A stretch of DNA of 64,000 nt from Paraburkholderia sp. IMGN_8 (GTDB lineage Bacteria > Pseudomonadota > Gammaproteobacteria > Burkholderiales > Burkholderiaceae), in assembly GCF_038050405.1 (NCBI RefSeq), contig NZ_CP150900.1, positions 186,001 to 250,000 of the forward strand, in the 5' to 3' direction. Made by a program: the position numbers and the translations under genes. The stretch's first letter is position 1. The number at the start of each line of letters is the position of its first letter. This document shows positions 61,235 through 64,000 of this stretch, piece by piece. The notes beneath the pieces are model-generated. The model made no database searches, was not told the DNA's origin, and saw only the letters and a program-made list of their open reading frames with translations.

Positions 61235-62764
61235 ATGGAAACCATTCTGGAGATGAACGAAATTCAGAAAAGCTTTGGCGCCGTCAAAGCCCTGAATAAC
61301 GTCAATCTTAAAGTCCGTAAAGGCGAGATTCATGCCATATGCGGCGAGAACGGCGCGGGCAAGTCGACGCTGATGAAGATCCTGAGCGGCGTCTATCCGC
61401 ACGGCTCTTACGCGGGTAAGGTGGTCTACGACGGTGAAGATCGCGCGTTCTCGGACATCGCCGACAGCGAGGAGGTGGGGATCATCATCATCCATCAGGA
61501 ACTCGCACTCGTCCCCATGCTCTCGATTACTGAGAACATCTTCCTGGGTAACGAACAGTCTAAGCGTGGCGTCATCGACTGGCAGGGCTCGCGGTCCAAG
61601 GCGAAGGAACTGCTGGCGAAGGTCGGTCTGACTGACTCCCCCGATACCCCCGTAGGCACACTCGGTATCGGCAAACAGCAGCTTGTCGAAATCGCCAAGG
61701 CATTGTCGAAAGAGGTCCGTCTGTTGATCCTCGACGAGCCTACGGCAAGCCTCAACGAAAAGGATAGCGACACGCTGCTCAATCTCCTGCTGGAGTTGAA
61801 GTCGCGTGGAGTGACGTCCATCATCATTTCGCACAAGCTCAACGAGATTTCACGTGTTGCCGATGGCATAACGGTCATCCGCGATGGCTCGACTGTCGAT
61901 GCGCTCGACTGCAAGGTCGGGGGTGTGAGCGAGGACCGCATCATCAAGGCCATGGTCGGCCGTGAGATGTCCGACCGTTATCCGAAGCGTGTGCCGAATA
62001 TCGGCGACGTGATTTTCGAAGTCAGGGACTGGCGGGCACAGCATCCGACCCAGCGGGAGCGCGCCGTTATCAAGGGTGTCAATCTGAAGGCGCGAAAGGG
62101 CGAAATCGTCGGTATCGCCGGCCTTATGGGTTCCGGACGCACCGAGTTTGCCATGAGTGTTTTTGGTGGAGCGTACGGCCAGGACATATCCGGGACCGTG
62201 CTCATGCACGGAAAGCCGGTAGACGTTTCGACGGTACAGAAGGCGATCAAGGCAGGCCTCGCGTATGTGACCGAAGACCGCAAAGGAAACGGCCTCGTCC
62301 TTGACGACAACATCCAGCGAAACATTACATTGGCGAACCTCGCCGGCGTGTCGAAACTCGGCGTGATCAACGAACACGAAGAAATAATGGTCGCGGCTGA
62401 TTTCCTGAAGAAGCTCCGTATCCGCGCTCAGGGGGGAACACATGTCGTCGCCAATCTGTCCGGCGGCAATCAGCAGAAAGTGGTGCTGAGCAAGTGGCTG
62501 TTCTCGGGACCGGAAGTGCTCATTCTGGATGAGCCCACGCGCGGGATTGATGTCGGAGCGAAATACGAGATTTACAGCATCATCAATCAGGCGGTTGAAG
62601 CGGGTAAGTGCGTGGTCTTGATTTCTTCGGAAATGCCGGAGCTTCTTGGCATGTGCGACCGCGTTTATGTCATGAACGAAGGCCGCTTCGTCGGCGAGTT
62701 CACCGCGGAGGAAGTCTCGCAGGAGAAGATCATGCGGGCAATCATGCGAAATGGAGGTATCTGA
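61235..62764 (+). CDS. gguA: Multiple-monosaccharide ABC transporter ATPase (two nucleotide-binding domains)
   Basis: A 509-residue protein from the ATG at 61235 (GAGGAA upstream). Domain 1: [20 protein letters not shown] (Walker A), [20 protein letters not shown] and [11 protein letters not shown]. Domain 2 starts [20 protein letters not shown], a degenerate Walker A as in sugar-type ATPases, with [15 protein letters not shown] and [13 protein letters not shown]. It matches the GguA/MmsA group that partners ChvE. Confidence 0.93.
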   Translation: METILEMNEIQKSFGAVKALNNVNLKVRKGEIHAICGENGAGKSTLMKILSGVYPHGSYAGKVVYDGEDRAFSDIADSEEVGIIIIHQELALVPMLSITENIFLGNEQSKRGVIDWQGSRSKAKELLAKVGLTDSPDTPVGTLGIGKQQLVEIAKALSKEVRLLILDEPTASLNEKDSDTLLNLLLELKSRGVTSIIISHKLNEISRVADGITVIRDGSTVDALDCKVGGVSEDRIIKAMVGREMSDRYPKRVPNIGDVIFEVRDWRAQHPTQRERAVIKGVNLKARKGEIVGIAGLMGSGRTEFAMSVFGGAYGQDISGTVLMHGKPVDVSTVQKAIKAGLAYVTEDRKGNGLVLDDNIQRNITLANLAGVSKLGVINEHEEIMVAADFLKKLRIRAQGGTHVVANLSGGNQQKVVLSKWLFSGPEVLILDEPTRGIDVGAKYEIYSIINQAVEAGKCVVLISSEMPELLGMCDRVYVMNEGRFVGEFTAEEVSQEKIMRAIMRNGGI

Positions 62765-62765
62765 A

Positions 62766-63974
62766 ATGCGTAAGGCACTCTCGCCGGCGGCGCCGCAGGA
62801 CGCCGGAGTTAAAAATAGCGAATTCGTTCAGGTGTTCAAGCGGGCCGCCAGTGAATACGGGCTGCTGATTTCGCTCATCGTCATCATGGCATTCTTTCAG
62901 GTGTCGACGAGCGGCGTGTTGATGCAGCCGCTCAATCTGACGAATCTCGTGCTTCAGAACAGTTACATCGTCATCATGGCCCTCGGCATGCTGATGGTGA
63001 TCGTTGCTGGCCACATCGATCTGTCGGTCGGTTCGACCGCGGGGTTGGTGGGCGCACTCGCAGCGGTGCTGATGGTGCAGTTCAATGTCAACTACGTGCT
63101 GGCCACCGTCATCTGTATCGTCACCGGCGCGCTGATCGGAGCCATCCAGGGTTACTGGATCGCGTTCTGGCGGATGCCATCGTTCATCGTCACGCTGGCG
63201 GGCATGCTGGTATTTCGGGGGCTGACGAACCTCGTGTTGCAGGGGCAGTCCATTGGGCCGTTCCCAGACGCTTTCGCCGCGGTCAGTTCCGGCTTCATTC
63301 CCGACGTCTTTCACGGGCAGAATCTGCACATCACGTCGATCCTGCTTGGAATTCTGGTGGGCGTGCTCTTCTTCGTGATTGAACTTCGACACCGCGCGAG
63401 CGCAACGAAATACGGTATGGGTAGCGGGTCGTTTTCGATGTTCGTCGCGAAGAACGTCATTCTCACCGGCCTGATTGTCTTCCTCTGCTACATCCTTGCG
63501 TCGTATCGCGGCCTGCCGACAGTTCTCGTCATCATGGGAGTGCTGATTGGCGTCTATACGTTCGTCATGAATCGCACCACCGTGGGCCGCCGTATCTACG
63601 CGGTGGGTGGCAACGCGAAAGCCGCGAGGTTGTCTGGAGTCAGTGTTCCGGCCATCAGTTTTATGACCTTCGTGAATATGGGTGTTCTGGCGGCATTGGC
63701 CGGCCTCATCTTCGCTGCCCGCTTGAATAGCGGCACACCGAAAGCAGGAACGGGCTTTGAACTCGATGTAATCGCTGCATGCTTCATCGGCGGTGCGTCT
63801 GCTTCGGGCGGCGTCGGGAAGGTGGTGGGTGCGGTAGTAGGTGCCTTCATTATGGGCGTGATGAATAACGGAATGTCCATTATGGGTATCGGCGTTGACT
63901 ATCAGCAGGTGATCAAGGGAGTGGTGTTGCTCGCGGCTGTGTTTGTTGACGTGTACAACAAGAACAAGGCCTGA
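62766..63974 (+). CDS. gguB: Multiple-monosaccharide ABC transporter permease
   Basis: A 402-residue inner-membrane protein from the ATG at 62766, behind GGAGGTATC, which is inside the end of gguA. It has GLLISLIVIMAFFQVSTSGV, GHIDLSVGSTAGLVGALAAV, FIVTLAGMLVFRGL and the family loop RLSGVSVPAISFMTFVNMGV. About ten membrane segments are expected. It forms the channel for the sugar bound by the ChvE-like protein. The stop is 27 bp before the window end. Confidence 0.92.
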   Translation: MRKALSPAAPQDAGVKNSEFVQVFKRAASEYGLLISLIVIMAFFQVSTSGVLMQPLNLTNLVLQNSYIVIMALGMLMVIVAGHIDLSVGSTAGLVGALAAVLMVQFNVNYVLATVICIVTGALIGAIQGYWIAFWRMPSFIVTLAGMLVFRGLTNLVLQGQSIGPFPDAFAAVSSGFIPDVFHGQNLHITSILLGILVGVLFFVIELRHRASATKYGMGSGSFSMFVAKNVILTGLIVFLCYILASYRGLPTVLVIMGVLIGVYTFVMNRTTVGRRIYAVGGNAKAARLSGVSVPAISFMTFVNMGVLAALAGLIFAARLNSGTPKAGTGFELDVIAACFIGGASASGGVGKVVGAVVGAFIMGVMNNGMSIMGIGVDYQQVIKGVVLLAAVFVDVYNKNKA

Positions 63975-64000
63975 GCTTCGGATTCCGGACGTGCAGCCGG

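Noticed and set aside
1..64000. tRNA or rRNA genes
   Set aside because: No cloverleaf with conserved TPsiC/anticodon arms or rRNA-like segment was recognised by eye; a covariance-model search would settle this.

Overview
The window reads as the chromosome of a high-GC betaproteobacterium of the Burkholderiaceae, most likely Paraburkholderia or Burkholderia. Inference rests on gene content and order (folM-like SDR, folB, ttcA, glmU, glmS; ygfA beside slt; MidA-like methyltransferase), an OmpC-type burkholderial porin, and dense small stress genes. No rRNA, tRNA or CRISPR array was seen.

Region 1 (1-15.6 kb) is tightly packed housekeeping sequence: 5-oxoprolinase subunits pxpB/pxpC with a divergent MarR-type regulator, 5-formyltetrahydrofolate cyclo-ligase, lytic transglycosylase, an NDUFA9-like reductase, a GST-like protein, tRNA CCA transferase, a MidA-like methyltransferase, the pteridine/tRNA-thiolation run, and glmU-glmS. 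It is interrupted at 7.67-8.51 kb by a large inverted-repeat element.

Region 2 (15.6-50.4 kb) is accessory and visibly decaying. Intact genes are mostly envelope, lipid and stress functions: DUF1571 protein, HtrA-type protease with an altered oxyanion-hole position, PAP2-LssY protein, a translationally coupled lipid kinase / phosphoesterase / PAP2 operon, RidA, a glycine-rich repeat protein, an SGNH lipoprotein, three PRC-barrel proteins, YSC84, DUF3096, DUF3309 twice, CsbD, an AI-2E-family permease and a histidine kinase with a response regulator. Between them lie at least a dozen gene fragments (adhesin-E-like, histidine kinase, receiver domain, DoxX, flavin reductase, ECF sigma, Nramp, Crp/Fnr, LTXXQ/Spy, O-methyltransferase, DUF3096, IS6-type transposase). 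The region ends in an amino-acid ABC transporter whose ATPase has an internal deletion, preceded by a ureohydrolase lacking its N-terminus.

Region 3 (50.4-64 kb) is an intact catabolic and uptake locus: porin, divergent LacI-type regulator, phytanoyl-CoA-dioxygenase-like protein, LysR regulator, a hydroxyquinol/catechol-type intradiol dioxygenase, a xylose-isomerase-like TIM-barrel protein, two Gfo/Idh/MocA oxidoreductases (one inositol-dehydrogenase-like) and a ChvE-GguA-GguB sugar ABC transporter. The pairing of sugar/cyclitol enzymes with a ring-cleaving dioxygenase is unusual. I suggest, as inference only, a route in which a cyclic polyol is oxidised and dehydrated to a hydroxylated aromatic ring that is then cleaved. 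A 25-bp element shared by two promoters and a duplicated dioxygenase promoter support a common, rearranged regulon.
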